A stretch of DNA of 64,000 nucleotides from Rhodoluna sp. (GTDB lineage: Bacteria; Actinomycetota; Actinomycetes; Actinomycetales; Microbacteriaceae): NCBI RefSeq assembly GCF_024641065.1, contig NZ_JAHEDV010000001.1:372001-436000 (forward strand). Reading direction: 5' to 3'. Every line of letters starts with the position of its first letter. Within the stretch, counting starts at the first letter, position 1. Under the pieces are notes generated by a model that did not search any database, was not told the DNA's origin, and saw nothing but the letters and a program-made list of their open reading frames with translations. Below, piece by piece: positions 12,497 through 21,698 of the stretch. The translations under genes and the position numbers were made by a program.

Positions 12497-14524
12497 GTGA
12501 GCAAAATTACTGCGATTAGCTATCAGCACGAACAGCCTTTCGGCCGAATTCCAATTCTTGGCGTACAACCGATAGTCGAGGGTGGTCGCTGGGCCGCCAA
12601 AGCTGTAGCGGGAGAGGTTATTCCTTTCTCAGCCAATGTTTTCAGAGAAGGCCACGACTCACTTGGTGCTGAAGTACTGCTAACCAACCCCTCAGGCTCT
12701 CAGAGCGTGCACAGAATGCATGCGGGAGCACCCGGTTCAGACCTATGGCATGCCTCAGTTCAGCTAGATGAAACCGGCAGCTACCGATTTAGGATTCGTG
12801 CCTTTGGCGATGACTATGACACCTGGCACCACACCGCGGTTGTGAAACTGGCTGTTGGAGTCGACGAAGAGCTCATGATGCTCGAGGGAGTAGCGCTATT
12901 CACTCGCGCAGCAGCCGAGAAAGACCGCTCCAAAGCCAACGCCAAATTGCTAGTTGAGCTGGCCGAAACCCTGGCTGACCAGAGCAAATCTCCGAAAGAT
13001 CGACTCGCAGCGGCCGAAACCGCAGCCGTAAAAAAGGCAATTGCTAATCAGCCAATCAGAAGCTTGGTAACTCTGAGTGAAGAGTTTCCGATCAAATCTG
13101 AGAGAAAGCTTGCCGGCGTCGGTGCTTGGTACGAGTTCTTCCCAAGAAGTGAAGGCGCAAAGTTCGACACCAAGACACAAACCTGGACTTCAGGAAACTT
13201 CAAGACAGCCGCTAAGCGTCTACCAGCAGTTGCTGAAATGGGTTTCGACATCCTTTACATGCCACCAATCCACCCGATTGGTCGTTCACACCGCAAGGGG
13301 CCCAACAACACCCTGGTAGCGGGCGAGCAAGACCCAGGCTCACCTTGGGCAATAGGCTCTGAGGCCGGCGGCCACGACGCAATTCACCCAGAGCTGGGAA
13401 CCGAAAAAGACTTTGCCAGCTTTGTTCGTGCTGCCAACAACCTTGGCCTCGAAATTGCGATGGATCTTGCCCTGCAAGCCTCCCCTGACCACCCCTGGGT
13501 CAAAACCAACCCTGAGTGGTTCACAACTCGCGCTGACGGCACAATTGCCTATGCCGAGAACCCGCCGAAGAAATACCAGGATATTTTTCCGATCAACTTC
13601 GACAATGACCCAGAGGGTATCTACTTTGAGGTTTTGCGAGTTGTAAAGCTCTGGATTTCACGCGGTGTGAAGATCTTCCGGGTTGATAACCCCCACACCA
13701 AGCCGGTGGCTTTTTGGGAGTGGCTTATCAACGAGATTAATTCCGAATTCCCAGAGGTCGTGTTCTTGGCTGAGGCATTCACTCGCCCATCGATGATGCA
13801 CGCCCTAGGAAAAGCCGGATTCCAGCAGAGCTACACCTACTACACCTGGAGAAATACCAAAGCTGAGCTCGAGGCCTATCTAACCGAGCTCGCCAAGACC
13901 AGCGCAAACTTCTTTAGACCAAACCTTTGGGTGAGCACTCCAGATATTCTCACCGAGTATCTGCAATTTGGCGGGCCAGCCGGGCACAAAATCCGTGCGG
14001 TTATTGCTGCCACCGCTTCACCAAGTTGGGGCATGTATGCCGGCTATGAACTTTGCGAGTCAGTTGCTCGACCAGGGGCCGAAGAACACATTGACAGCGA
14101 AAAATTCGAATTCCGCCCACGCGATTGGCAAGGCGCTGAAAAGGGTGGTCGAAGCATTGCCGGCTACATCACCAAGCTGAATCAAATTCGCCACGCACAC
14201 CCAGCGCTACAGCAGTTGCGCAACTTCGAACTACACCACAGCGATGATTCAGGCATCCTGGTTTTCTCAAAGCACTTGGATGCAGCTCACACGCCGAATG
14301 GTAAGAGTGACACCATTCTCGTAGTCGTAAACGTTGACCCGCATGCAGTGCGCGAAACTACCGTTCGCCTTGACCTTGCAAAACTAGGCCTAGCGCCTGG
14401 AGCCAGCTTTGAGGTTACCGACCTCATCACTAAGGCAACCTACGACTGGTCAAGCGACAACTATGTTCGCCTCGATTCGTTTGTTGAACCGGCTCACATT
14501 TTCAAAATTGGCAAAACCCTCTAA
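12497..14524 (+). CDS. glgE: Alpha-1,4-glucan:maltose-1-phosphate maltosyltransferase GlgE
   Basis: Transfers maltosyl units from maltose-1-phosphate to linear alpha-1,4-glucan (GH13_3). 675 aa. Seen: an N-terminal immunoglobulin-like and helical insert (about 1-200), GVGAWYEFFPRS, DILYMPPIHPIG, the nucleophile region IFRVDNPHTKP, the acid/base VFLAEAFTRP, and QSYTYYTWRN, all strongly GlgE-like. The start is GTG 12497. In actinobacteria GlgE works with TreS-Pep2 or GlgM, which are not in this window; GlgX upstream and GlgB downstream supply debranching and branching. Confidence 0.95.
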   Translation: MSKITAISYQHEQPFGRIPILGVQPIVEGGRWAAKAVAGEVIPFSANVFREGHDSLGAEVLLTNPSGSQSVHRMHAGAPGSDLWHASVQLDETGSYRFRIRAFGDDYDTWHHTAVVKLAVGVDEELMMLEGVALFTRAAAEKDRSKANAKLLVELAETLADQSKSPKDRLAAAETAAVKKAIANQPIRSLVTLSEEFPIKSERKLAGVGAWYEFFPRSEGAKFDTKTQTWTSGNFKTAAKRLPAVAEMGFDILYMPPIHPIGRSHRKGPNNTLVAGEQDPGSPWAIGSEAGGHDAIHPELGTEKDFASFVRAANNLGLEIAMDLALQASPDHPWVKTNPEWFTTRADGTIAYAENPPKKYQDIFPINFDNDPEGIYFEVLRVVKLWISRGVKIFRVDNPHTKPVAFWEWLINEINSEFPEVVFLAEAFTRPSMMHALGKAGFQQSYTYYTWRNTKAELEAYLTELAKTSANFFRPNLWVSTPDILTEYLQFGGPAGHKIRAVIAATASPSWGMYAGYELCESVARPGAEEHIDSEKFEFRPRDWQGAEKGGRSIAGYITKLNQIRHAHPALQQLRNFELHHSDDSGILVFSKHLDAAHTPNGKSDTILVVVNVDPHAVRETTVRLDLAKLGLAPGASFEVTDLITKATYDWSSDNYVRLDSFVEPAHIFKIGKTL

Positions 14525-14538
14525 CTAAAGGATCTGCA

Positions 14539-16746
14539 ATGGCTATTTCAAAAAAGGCAGCTAACACCTTGCCGGATCTTGACGTTCACTATGTTGGCCG
14601 AGTTTCAGGTGGAGCACACCATGACCCGCACTCACTTCTAGGTGTGCACCCGCACGAGGGCGGATGGATCATTCGGGCGCTTCGACCTTTGGCAAAATCA
14701 GTATCGGCCGAGCTAGGTGCAAAAAAGTTAATTGAACTCACTCACCTTGAATTTGGCGTGTGGCAGGGTTTTGTCGCGGCAAAAACCAAGCCCGACTACC
14801 GCATTTTGACAACCTACGCCGGTGAAGGCGAAGACACCACCTGGCTGGCCGATGATGCATACCGTCACCTTCCTACCCTTGGCGAGCTTGATCTGCACCT
14901 GATTGGCGAGGGTCGCCACGAAGAGCTTTGGCTTGCGCTTGGCTCTCACATCCATGCGATCAAAGATTCAATCGGCACCAGCCACGGCGTGAAATTTGCC
15001 GTCTGGGCCCCTAATGCTCAGGCTGTGCGCGTTGTGGGTGAGTTCAACCACTGGAACGGTGTTGGCCACGCAATGCGAGTAATGGGTGGAACCGGCGTCT
15101 GGGAACTGTTTATTCCAGGCGTTGGTGTTGGCACCAAGTACAAGTATGAAATCTTGACCCAAGACGGCAACTGGATCACCAAAATTGACCCACTGGCTCA
15201 GGCAACTGAGGTTCCACCGTCTACAGCCTCGATTGTCACTGAATCTACTTATAAATGGAAAGACTCCAAGTGGATTGACGCTCGTTCAAAGCGCGATGCG
15301 CTGAAATCTCCGATGTCGATTTATGAGCTCCACGCCGGGTCTTGGCGTCAGGGGCTCGATTACCGAACCTTGGCCGATGAACTGATTCCTTATGTTCAGG
15401 AGCTTGGCTTCACTCACGTTGAGTTCATGCCACTGGCGGAACACCCATACGCGCCATCGTGGGGTTATCAGGTAACCGGTTACTTTGCACCAACCTCGCG
15501 TTTTGGCTCACCTGATGATCTGCGCTATTTGATCGACCGACTGCACGAGGCCAATATCGGCGTGATTCTTGACTGGGTTCCAGCGCACTTTCCGAAGGAT
15601 GAATGGGCCCTCGGCCGATTTGATGGTCGCGCGCTCTATGAGCACGAAGACCCTCGGCGCGGCGAGCACCCTGACTGGGGTACCTACATCTTTGACTTTG
15701 GGCGCACCGAGGTTAAGAACTTCTTGGTTGCCAATGCGCTCTATTGGCTAGAAGAGTTTCACATCGATGCTCTGCGCGTTGACGCTGTGGCCTCGATGCT
15801 TTATCTTGACTACTCGCGCGAAAGCGATAACTGGCTTCCAAACCAGTTCGGTGGACGTGAAAACTTGGATGCCATTGCTTTCATGCAAGAAGTGAACGCA
15901 ACTGCGTATCGACGAAACCCTGGCATCATGATGATTGCCGAAGAGTCAACCAGTTGGGGCGGCGTCTCTGCGCCGACCGATGGTGGCGGTTTGGGCTTCG
16001 GCTTCAAATGGAACATGGGCTGGATGAACGACACTCTTCAGTACATCGAAAAAGACCCGGCCTATCGCAAGTACCACCACGGTGAGCTAACTTTCTCAAT
16101 GCTTTATGCCTATGACGAAAAGTTCATTTTGCCTATCAGCCATGACGAGGTTGTGCACGGCAAGGGATCACTGCTTGCCAAGATGCCTGGTGACCGCTGG
16201 CAGCAACTCGCCAACGTTCGCGCCTACCTTGCGTTCATGTGGTCTCACCCAGGCAAGCAGTTGTTGTTCATGGGTTCAGAATTCGGTCAACAGTCAGAGT
16301 GGAACCAAGAACGCGGACTCGAGTGGTGGATTCTTGATCAGCCAAGTCACCGCGGCTTGCAGTCGCTAGTTTCGACCCTGAACAAGCTTTACGTTGAAAA
16401 CCCGGCCATGTGGCAGCTAGACCACCACCACACCGGATTCGTGTGGATCGATGGCGGCAATGCCGACGGCAACCTATTGAGTTTCTTGCGTTATGACGAC
16501 AATGGCGAACCAATCGCCGTTGTTATCAACTTCGCTGGCCACCCACATCACGACTTCAAGCTTGGCCTGCCACGTGCAGGTAAATGGTCTGAGATTTTGA
16601 ACACGGATGCCGCCGAATTTGGCGGTTCAGGCGTGGGCAACTTTGGTCAAATCGAAGCTAACGGCGAGGGCAGTCACGGGCAACCGCATTCGGCGAATAT
16701 TTCAGTTCCGCCATTGGGTGCAGTCTGGTTCAAACCAGCCAAATAA
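14539..16746 (+). CDS. glgB: 1,4-alpha-glucan branching enzyme
   Basis: Introduces alpha-1,6 branches into the linear glucan made by GlgE. 735 aa, full length for a long-type GlgB with tandem N-terminal CBM48-like domains (FVGRVSGGAHHDPHSLLGVHP at the start; KFAVWAPNAQAVRVVGEFN near 155). Catalytic barrel motifs: EFMPLAEHPY, DWVPAHFPKDE, nucleophile in ALRVDAVASMLYLDYSR, acid/base in MIAEESTSW, and PISHDEVVHGKGS. AAGGA lies 7 bases before ATG. 14 bases after glgE. Its stop codon sits inside a 9-bp tandem repeat that fills the gap to the convergent YbbN-like gene. Confidence 0.97.
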   Translation: MAISKKAANTLPDLDVHYVGRVSGGAHHDPHSLLGVHPHEGGWIIRALRPLAKSVSAELGAKKLIELTHLEFGVWQGFVAAKTKPDYRILTTYAGEGEDTTWLADDAYRHLPTLGELDLHLIGEGRHEELWLALGSHIHAIKDSIGTSHGVKFAVWAPNAQAVRVVGEFNHWNGVGHAMRVMGGTGVWELFIPGVGVGTKYKYEILTQDGNWITKIDPLAQATEVPPSTASIVTESTYKWKDSKWIDARSKRDALKSPMSIYELHAGSWRQGLDYRTLADELIPYVQELGFTHVEFMPLAEHPYAPSWGYQVTGYFAPTSRFGSPDDLRYLIDRLHEANIGVILDWVPAHFPKDEWALGRFDGRALYEHEDPRRGEHPDWGTYIFDFGRTEVKNFLVANALYWLEEFHIDALRVDAVASMLYLDYSRESDNWLPNQFGGRENLDAIAFMQEVNATAYRRNPGIMMIAEESTSWGGVSAPTDGGGLGFGFKWNMGWMNDTLQYIEKDPAYRKYHHGELTFSMLYAYDEKFILPISHDEVVHGKGSLLAKMPGDRWQQLANVRAYLAFMWSHPGKQLLFMGSEFGQQSEWNQERGLEWWILDQPSHRGLQSLVSTLNKLYVENPAMWQLDHHHTGFVWIDGGNADGNLLSFLRYDDNGEPIAVVINFAGHPHHDFKLGLPRAGKWSEILNTDAAEFGGSGVGNFGQIEANGEGSHGQPHSANISVPPLGAVWFKPAK

Positions 16747-16774
16747 ACCAAATAAACCAAATAACCCAAATAAG
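16739..16774. repeat. Four tandem copies of CCAAATAAA at a convergent gene junction
   Basis: CCAAATAAA, CCAAATAAA, CCAAATAAC, CCAAATAAG in perfect 9-bp register. The first copy includes the glgB stop (AAA-TAA) and the last abuts the stop of the convergent gene. Because the period is a multiple of three and each copy carries TAA in the glgB frame, the stop is repeated several times. Confidence 0.9.
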
Positions 16775-17740
16775 TTAGTAGAGCAAAGCAGCAAGCGCTT
16801 TTCGAGCTTGCGCGAGTTCTGGTGCATCAGGGTCGCAAACTTTGAAGAGTTCAAGCAGGTGCTTGCGCAAAACATCTCGCTCAGAATTGTCGGCACTGGC
16901 GAATCTGGTCAAGATGGTTTGAAATCCCAGCCCAAACTGACCAACCGCAACACAGGCATCTGCCTTCGCCAGGGTTTCATCCGTGGTTTTAGGAGCCGAG
17001 TTCAAAACCTGCTCAAGTTGCATAGCTTTGGTGCGTTCAAGTAGTTCTGCCTGAGCAAGACCCGCGATAGCCATTGCATCAGCGGGGCTCTCTCGCAATG
17101 CGTCTTTGTAGAAACCAATCGCTGCAAGATAGTCAGCCGAATCAATTGCTTCGAGCGCCTTTTGGTGAAGCGGAGGCAACGCAGGCTCGGTCGGTTGAGA
17201 AAATTCATCAGAAACAACAACTTGGCCAACCATGCCATTTTGAGTAGCCATCTCAAGCAAACGATTCATAAGTTGAGAAATTGCATCTTGAGTTTGGTTG
17301 CCCTCGAATAGATGCACCGGCTGCCCCTTTACCAAAGCAACAACTGCGGGCACCGCCTTGATAGCAAAAGCCTGCACAACCTCGGGTGATGCCTGGGTGT
17401 CAATTTTGACCAACAGAATTCGGCCGTGAAGCGAGCGAACCACGTGTTCCAAAGTTGCCGAGAGCGCCTTGCTCTGGTCACTCCAGTCTGCAAAGAAATC
17501 AATGACAACCGGAACCGTGCCCGAGATGTTTACAAAGGTCTTGAGGTTATTAGCATCAGCAAGTGCTACTAGATCAGGAACCTTAATCGCGTCGCTTGTT
17601 GATTGTGGTGGCATTGGAGCCGCGTCCTGCTGAGCAGCTGGCCCTGAAGTATCGGTCGCGCTTGCCGACTGCGCTTTGTTGCGTAGCGATGAGAGGTCAA
17701 CGGCACCGGCCAAGTTTGGGCGAGATGAAAAATCTGACAC
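16775..17740 (-). CDS. Thioredoxin-fold/TPR co-chaperone (CnoX/YbbN-like)
   Basis: 321 aa. Residues about 60-165 form a thioredoxin domain (VPVVIDFFADWSDQSKALSATLEHV, KIDTQASPEVVQAFAIKAVPAVVAL). The usual WCxxC is replaced by WSDQS, so there is no redox-active cysteine pair. The N-terminus is low-complexity Ala/Ser/Gln. The C-terminal 130 residues contain TPR-like helices (ALEAIDSADYLAAIGFYKDAL) and the ILTRF...RDVLRKHLLELF segment typical of YbbN/CnoX. That family acts as a holdase or GroEL partner in proteobacteria; a similar role here is inference. GTG start at 17740 overlaps the stop of the upstream gene by one base, so the two are coupled. Confidence 0.82.
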   Translation of the reverse strand: MSDFSSRPNLAGAVDLSSLRNKAQSASATDTSGPAAQQDAAPMPPQSTSDAIKVPDLVALADANNLKTFVNISGTVPVVIDFFADWSDQSKALSATLEHVVRSLHGRILLVKIDTQASPEVVQAFAIKAVPAVVALVKGQPVHLFEGNQTQDAISQLMNRLLEMATQNGMVGQVVVSDEFSQPTEPALPPLHQKALEAIDSADYLAAIGFYKDALRESPADAMAIAGLAQAELLERTKAMQLEQVLNSAPKTTDETLAKADACVAVGQFGLGFQTILTRFASADNSERDVLRKHLLELFKVCDPDAPELAQARKALAALLY

Positions 17741-19443
17741 TAAGACAACGCCCTAACGCTAATTAGACCCTGGCTAACTCCGAGTAGGCGAACCGCTTTG
17801 TCAGCCTCGCTAAGTGCCGGCACATAAAACAGCAACATGTCGCCATAGATTGTTCGAACTCCGGTGGTTGAACCGTCGGCGCCAAGGAGAATTTTCTCAA
17901 GCCCCGAAACAGCAACAGCCGATGATCGATCCTTTGGCTTAATAGTCGTGGTGTCAGTCATGTAAACCGCTACCAACGCACCAGCATCGGTGGTTGAAAG
18001 TGAAATTGCGTTGTTCTCAGCAAGCGCGTGGGCGAAAACCATCTTTGCCGTTTTAAGTTTTTCAGCTTGGGTGATTTGGCTTTGCGAGACCTGCTTGTAG
18101 AACTCATCATTATCGGTGTCGAACAGGCTGTAACTGAGGCTGGCGGCGCCCTTGTTGATCACATCGCCGTAGGCGTCAGGAATCTGAAGTGGTTGAAGTT
18201 TTAGGAACAGTGAGTCTGAGTCAACCGGTGTTGCGCCAACCCCAGGTGACACCACTTCAGGCACCTCTGCGCCTGGCATCAGGCGAATGTTGTACCAGAG
18301 CAAATATTGACTGCGAGGGGTCTGCTGTTGCAGAACCAATAGCTGAGGCAGCTCGGTTTCGCCAGGCTGGTCGGTTACCACCATGACAGTTCGTGGCCAT
18401 TCAGAAGTTGCTGCCGGCAAACTGAAAGTTAGCGGTTTAGCGGCGATCGAGGGCATTGCCTCAACCTTTTTCGACTTCTTTTGAATCAAGTAGTGAGTGG
18501 TTCGAAGGGCAAGTGACGGCCCTGTGACACGCGATTCAAGTGCACTAGCGTCTTTGACAGTGTCTGCCTCGGTGACCACCTTCGACACCTGAGCAACGAT
18601 TCGCTCAATTTGCCCTGCGGTTAGCGAAGCAGGTGGGGCCGCGTCAACCGATGAACTCGGCGATGGGCTCACCTGGCTTGATGGTGCCGAACAGCCGGTA
18701 AGAAGCGCTAGCACAACCATTGAGGCTGGAGCAGCAATCGCAGCTCGACCTGCAGCGCGACGCCCACGCACCGGAGCAGAAGGTTTAGCGCTCTTGAAGC
18801 GATACTTTGGTGGCTTGGGAGCTGATGGCGTCCGACGTCGTGGCCCACGGTGACGGCGCATGTTTTGGTAGGCCAGGGTGTTGAAAATAAAAGCCCCGGC
18901 CAGCAACACAGCACCGCTGATCAGCAAGAAGTTTGACCAGAATGGGTCCACCACAATTGGCCAAACAAGTTCAATTCGAGATGCGGCCGGCGAAACGCCA
19001 TCTGAGGCAATCAAAACGGCGTTATCGAGTTTGGTGCTCACCTTGAGGGAGCCTTCGAAGTCAGCCATAACCTCTGATCGCCAAAGGTCAGAACCTAGCG
19101 GTGAACCGTAGTTAGCTTTGCCATCGATGGGGGTAACAATGATCGAGGTCTTCTTTGCATCAACTGCGAATTCTTCGTGAACAACGCCACCGACCCAAGC
19201 CTCAATGTCGCTCTGACGACCAGTAGCAATAAAGACTCGGTCAGAACCAGAGGCCTTGATAGTAGGTGCACCAGGATGAGTCGTCAGCACACCGTGAGGA
19301 ATCACCAAGATTGGTGAAGATTCATCTCGTGAAATTGAGAGGCTGTATGACTCTGGTGGAGACCAAATAGTTTTTTGCGCCAAGCCGAATAGCAAAAGGA
19401 ATACAGACGTGACGAAAAGCGCAGCAGCAATCAAAAAGCGCAT
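17740..19443 (-). CDS. Membrane protein with an internal lipoprotein-like signal (unknown function)
   Basis: 567 aa; I do not recognise the family. Seen: N-terminal membrane segment (about 3-22), an extracytoplasmic beta-rich part (about 25-165), a second membrane segment (about 171-191), and a strongly basic Pro/Arg/Lys linker (about 195-234). A third hydrophobic stretch (about 235-250) ends in LLTGCS, a perfect lipobox, then a Ser/Pro/Ala linker and a soluble domain of about 290 residues. The architecture is an inside-out-inside-out membrane protein, or a membrane protein fused to a lipoprotein precursor. An in-frame GTG at codon 225 could start a separate lipoprotein. Translationally coupled to the downstream YbbN-like gene. 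Confidence 0.75.
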   Translation of the reverse strand: MRFLIAAALFVTSVFLLLFGLAQKTIWSPPESYSLSISRDESSPILVIPHGVLTTHPGAPTIKASGSDRVFIATGRQSDIEAWVGGVVHEEFAVDAKKTSIIVTPIDGKANYGSPLGSDLWRSEVMADFEGSLKVSTKLDNAVLIASDGVSPAASRIELVWPIVVDPFWSNFLLISGAVLLAGAFIFNTLAYQNMRRHRGPRRRTPSAPKPPKYRFKSAKPSAPVRGRRAAGRAAIAAPASMVVLALLTGCSAPSSQVSPSPSSSVDAAPPASLTAGQIERIVAQVSKVVTEADTVKDASALESRVTGPSLALRTTHYLIQKKSKKVEAMPSIAAKPLTFSLPAATSEWPRTVMVVTDQPGETELPQLLVLQQQTPRSQYLLWYNIRLMPGAEVPEVVSPGVGATPVDSDSLFLKLQPLQIPDAYGDVINKGAASLSYSLFDTDNDEFYKQVSQSQITQAEKLKTAKMVFAHALAENNAISLSTTDAGALVAVYMTDTTTIKPKDRSSAVAVSGLEKILLGADGSTTGVRTIYGDMLLFYVPALSEADKAVRLLGVSQGLISVRALS

Positions 19444-19520
19444 GCGATATCCAATCAGGTAAACTTGGCGAAGGCAGAAATGCCTGTATTTATTCTAACC
19501 AAGTGCCTAGGAGCCGTCAT

Positions 19521-20627
19521 TTGTCAGGCGAATCAACCGAATTCCCAGTAGTCATGCGTGGCTACGAGCGTGGGCCAGTTGACGACGCTATCCGTGACCT
19601 CAATAAAGATCTGATGCACCTGTCTGCTCAGAACGCTCAGTTAGCACAGGAACTCAAAGAGGCCAAAGCTTCACGCGAGGCTGTCGATGCCCTACTTAGC
19701 GAAGTTGAAACACCTTCTTATAGTGGTGTCGGCGCAAAGGCAGCCCTGATTCTCAGCACCGCTGAAGACCAGGCCCAAGATCTGATTAGAACTGCGAAGG
19801 CTGAGGCAGCCTCACTTCGCAAGAAGCTCCAGGATGAAATTCAGGCTCTGCATGGTGAAGCAAAGGGCTATTACGACTCGCTAGTCGCTGAAGCTCAGCG
19901 CCGCGCAGACCGCGTGTCTGCTGCAGCCCGAATTGACTATGACGACATGTTGAATCAAGCACGCAACGACTCAGCTCGCATCATTGATGAAGCTACCCGT
20001 TCTGCAGGTTCAACTCGTGGCGCGATTTCAACAGAAGTCGCCAAGATGAAGGCCAATGCTAAGCGTGAGGTTGAGTCGCTTAAGGCAAAAGTTGAACGTG
20101 ACCTCGCCGAGCGCAAACTGATTGCCCAGCGCGAAATCACTCGCGAGCTCGACCTTGACTATGCGGCAACCTTGTTAACTGAGCAAGCCCGAATTGACCT
20201 TGAGCTTGAACTAACCGCTCGACGAGCAGAGGCTGAAGCAGAATACCTGCGCAAGCACCAAGAGGCTGTTGCTGCTACCCAGAAATACCTGGATGACGCC
20301 AACGCTCAGCTTCAAAATGCCCTTACCCGTGCCAACGCTGCACGACTAGAGGCTGAGACACTTCAGGCTGCTGCCATCTCGATTAACCAACAGACCACCG
20401 ATTCAGCCCGCAAGAAGGCCGATGCGATCGTTGCCGCAGCCGAGGCAGAATCGCGTCAAATTGCTGCTGAGACTCAAGCCTCAATCGAAGCACAGCTAAA
20501 CAAGGCGCAGGCCGATCTTGCTGCGGTTATTGCTGAGCGCGATTCAGTAGAGGTTTACCTTCGCAACCTGAAAGAATTTCTCGAGAGTTCAAAACTTCTC
20601 GGAAAACCTTCCAACCTAACCAACTAG
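19521..20627 (+). CDS. DivIVA-like coiled-coil protein (second paralogue)
   Basis: 368 aa from TTG 19521. It has the same plan as the protein at 4,675: an N-terminal DivIVA-type motif (FPVVMRGYERGPVDDAIRDLN), then a long Ala/Glu/Lys/Arg-rich coiled coil to the end. I prefer TTG 19521 over GTG 19503: AGGAG sits 7 bases before the TTG, and the resulting N-terminus aligns with the first paralogue. Likely a membrane- or pole-associated scaffold. It is 16 bases upstream of the AI-2E-family permease and probably co-transcribed with it; divergent from the 567-aa membrane protein. Confidence 0.78.
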   Translation: MSGESTEFPVVMRGYERGPVDDAIRDLNKDLMHLSAQNAQLAQELKEAKASREAVDALLSEVETPSYSGVGAKAALILSTAEDQAQDLIRTAKAEAASLRKKLQDEIQALHGEAKGYYDSLVAEAQRRADRVSAAARIDYDDMLNQARNDSARIIDEATRSAGSTRGAISTEVAKMKANAKREVESLKAKVERDLAERKLIAQREITRELDLDYAATLLTEQARIDLELELTARRAEAEAEYLRKHQEAVAATQKYLDDANAQLQNALTRANAARLEAETLQAAAISINQQTTDSARKKADAIVAAAEAESRQIAAETQASIEAQLNKAQADLAAVIAERDSVEVYLRNLKEFLESSKLLGKPSNLTN

Positions 20628-20643
20628 AGAACAGGCGCACACC

Positions 20644-21696
20644 ATGTCGAGCCCGATAAGAGTTAGCAACTCGTTCCAAATAGGTCTGCTCGGTGGCTTG
20701 GGAGTTCTCACAGCTCTAATCGTCGGTGGCGCCATCACCACATTGGCAAACATCTTGACTTACGTTGCGGCTGCAATATTTATCGCACTCGGTCTTGAAC
20801 CTGTAGTTGCCAAGCTTCAGTCATGGGGCCTCAAGCGTCGACTAGCGATTTTGACTGTTGCACTAAGTTTTATTGGCTTGCTAGCTGCACTTTCAGCGGC
20901 AATTGTTCCTACTCTTGCAAGTCAAACCGCGCACTTCATTGAAACCGCCCCTGCGGTTTTGAATGGGGTAAGTCAGGTGCCACTTGTGGCCGACTTAGAT
21001 GAACGCTTCAATGGCGTAATCAGCAATGCCTTGAACCAGGTTGGTACTTATCTTGGAGATTCAGCAAACTGGCCAACTATGTTTGGTGGCGTTGTGCAGG
21101 TAGGGCTTTCAATTTTCAATGGCGCATTCGGCGCTATCATCATCATCATTCTCAGCCTTTATTTCATGGCCTCGATGTCGAGCTTCAAGCGATGGATCTA
21201 CTCGTTGGTAGCAGCATCTCGCCGAGACAAATTCAGCGACCTTGCCGAACAAATCTCTGATTCAATCGGGCGTTACGTGATGGGGCAAGTTTCTATCGGC
21301 GCAATTGGTTCCACTTTGGCCTTCATCATGATGAGCATTGTTGGTGTTCCATATGCACTTGTTCTAGCCATGATCGCCTTTGTGTTTGGTCTTATTCCAC
21401 TAGTTGGTTCGATTTCATCAGCAATCCTGATCACACTTGTTGCCCTCAGCGTTTCACCAACCGCGGCAATTGTTGCCGGTATTTATTTCTTGGTTTACAT
21501 GCAGGTTGAGGCCTACCTAATCAGCCCAAGAATCATGAGCCACGCTGTGAACGTTCCCGGAGCAGTTGTTGTTGTGGCAGCACTCGCCGGTGGCGCGCTT
21601 CTAGGAGTTCTCGGTGCACTTGTGGCGATTCCGGTTGCCGCTTCAATCTTGCTCATCTTGCGTGAGGTTTATAAGCCTTACCAAGACGCTCGCTAA
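20644..21696 (+). CDS. AI-2E family transporter (PerM/YdiK-type membrane protein)
   Basis: 350 aa, polytopic inner-membrane protein. Two N-terminal helices (about 12-50, GGLGVLTALIVGGAITTLANIL), an Arg/Lys patch and another helix (RRLAILTVALSFIGLLAAL). A soluble helical stretch is followed by the conserved block GRYVMGQVSIGAIGSTLAFIMMSIVGVPYALVLAMIAFVFGLIPLVGS (split here: GRYVMGQVSIGAI, then GVPYALVLA, then FGLIPLVGS). The QVEAYLISPRIMS motif and a final double helix complete the family. Substrate is unknown; family members have been linked to AI-2 export or Na+/H+ antiport, so transport direction is not claimed. Confidence 0.88.
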   Translation: MSSPIRVSNSFQIGLLGGLGVLTALIVGGAITTLANILTYVAAAIFIALGLEPVVAKLQSWGLKRRLAILTVALSFIGLLAALSAAIVPTLASQTAHFIETAPAVLNGVSQVPLVADLDERFNGVISNALNQVGTYLGDSANWPTMFGGVVQVGLSIFNGAFGAIIIIILSLYFMASMSSFKRWIYSLVAASRRDKFSDLAEQISDSIGRYVMGQVSIGAIGSTLAFIMMSIVGVPYALVLAMIAFVFGLIPLVGSISSAILITLVALSVSPTAAIVAGIYFLVYMQVEAYLISPRIMSHAVNVPGAVVVVAALAGGALLGVLGALVAIPVAASILLILREVYKPYQDAR

Positions 21697-21698
21697 AA

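Noticed and set aside
16607-17044. A 145-aa plus-strand frame over the end of glgB and the YbbN-like gene
   Set aside because: Antisense shadow of the YbbN-like gene with no ribosome-binding site or family similarity.
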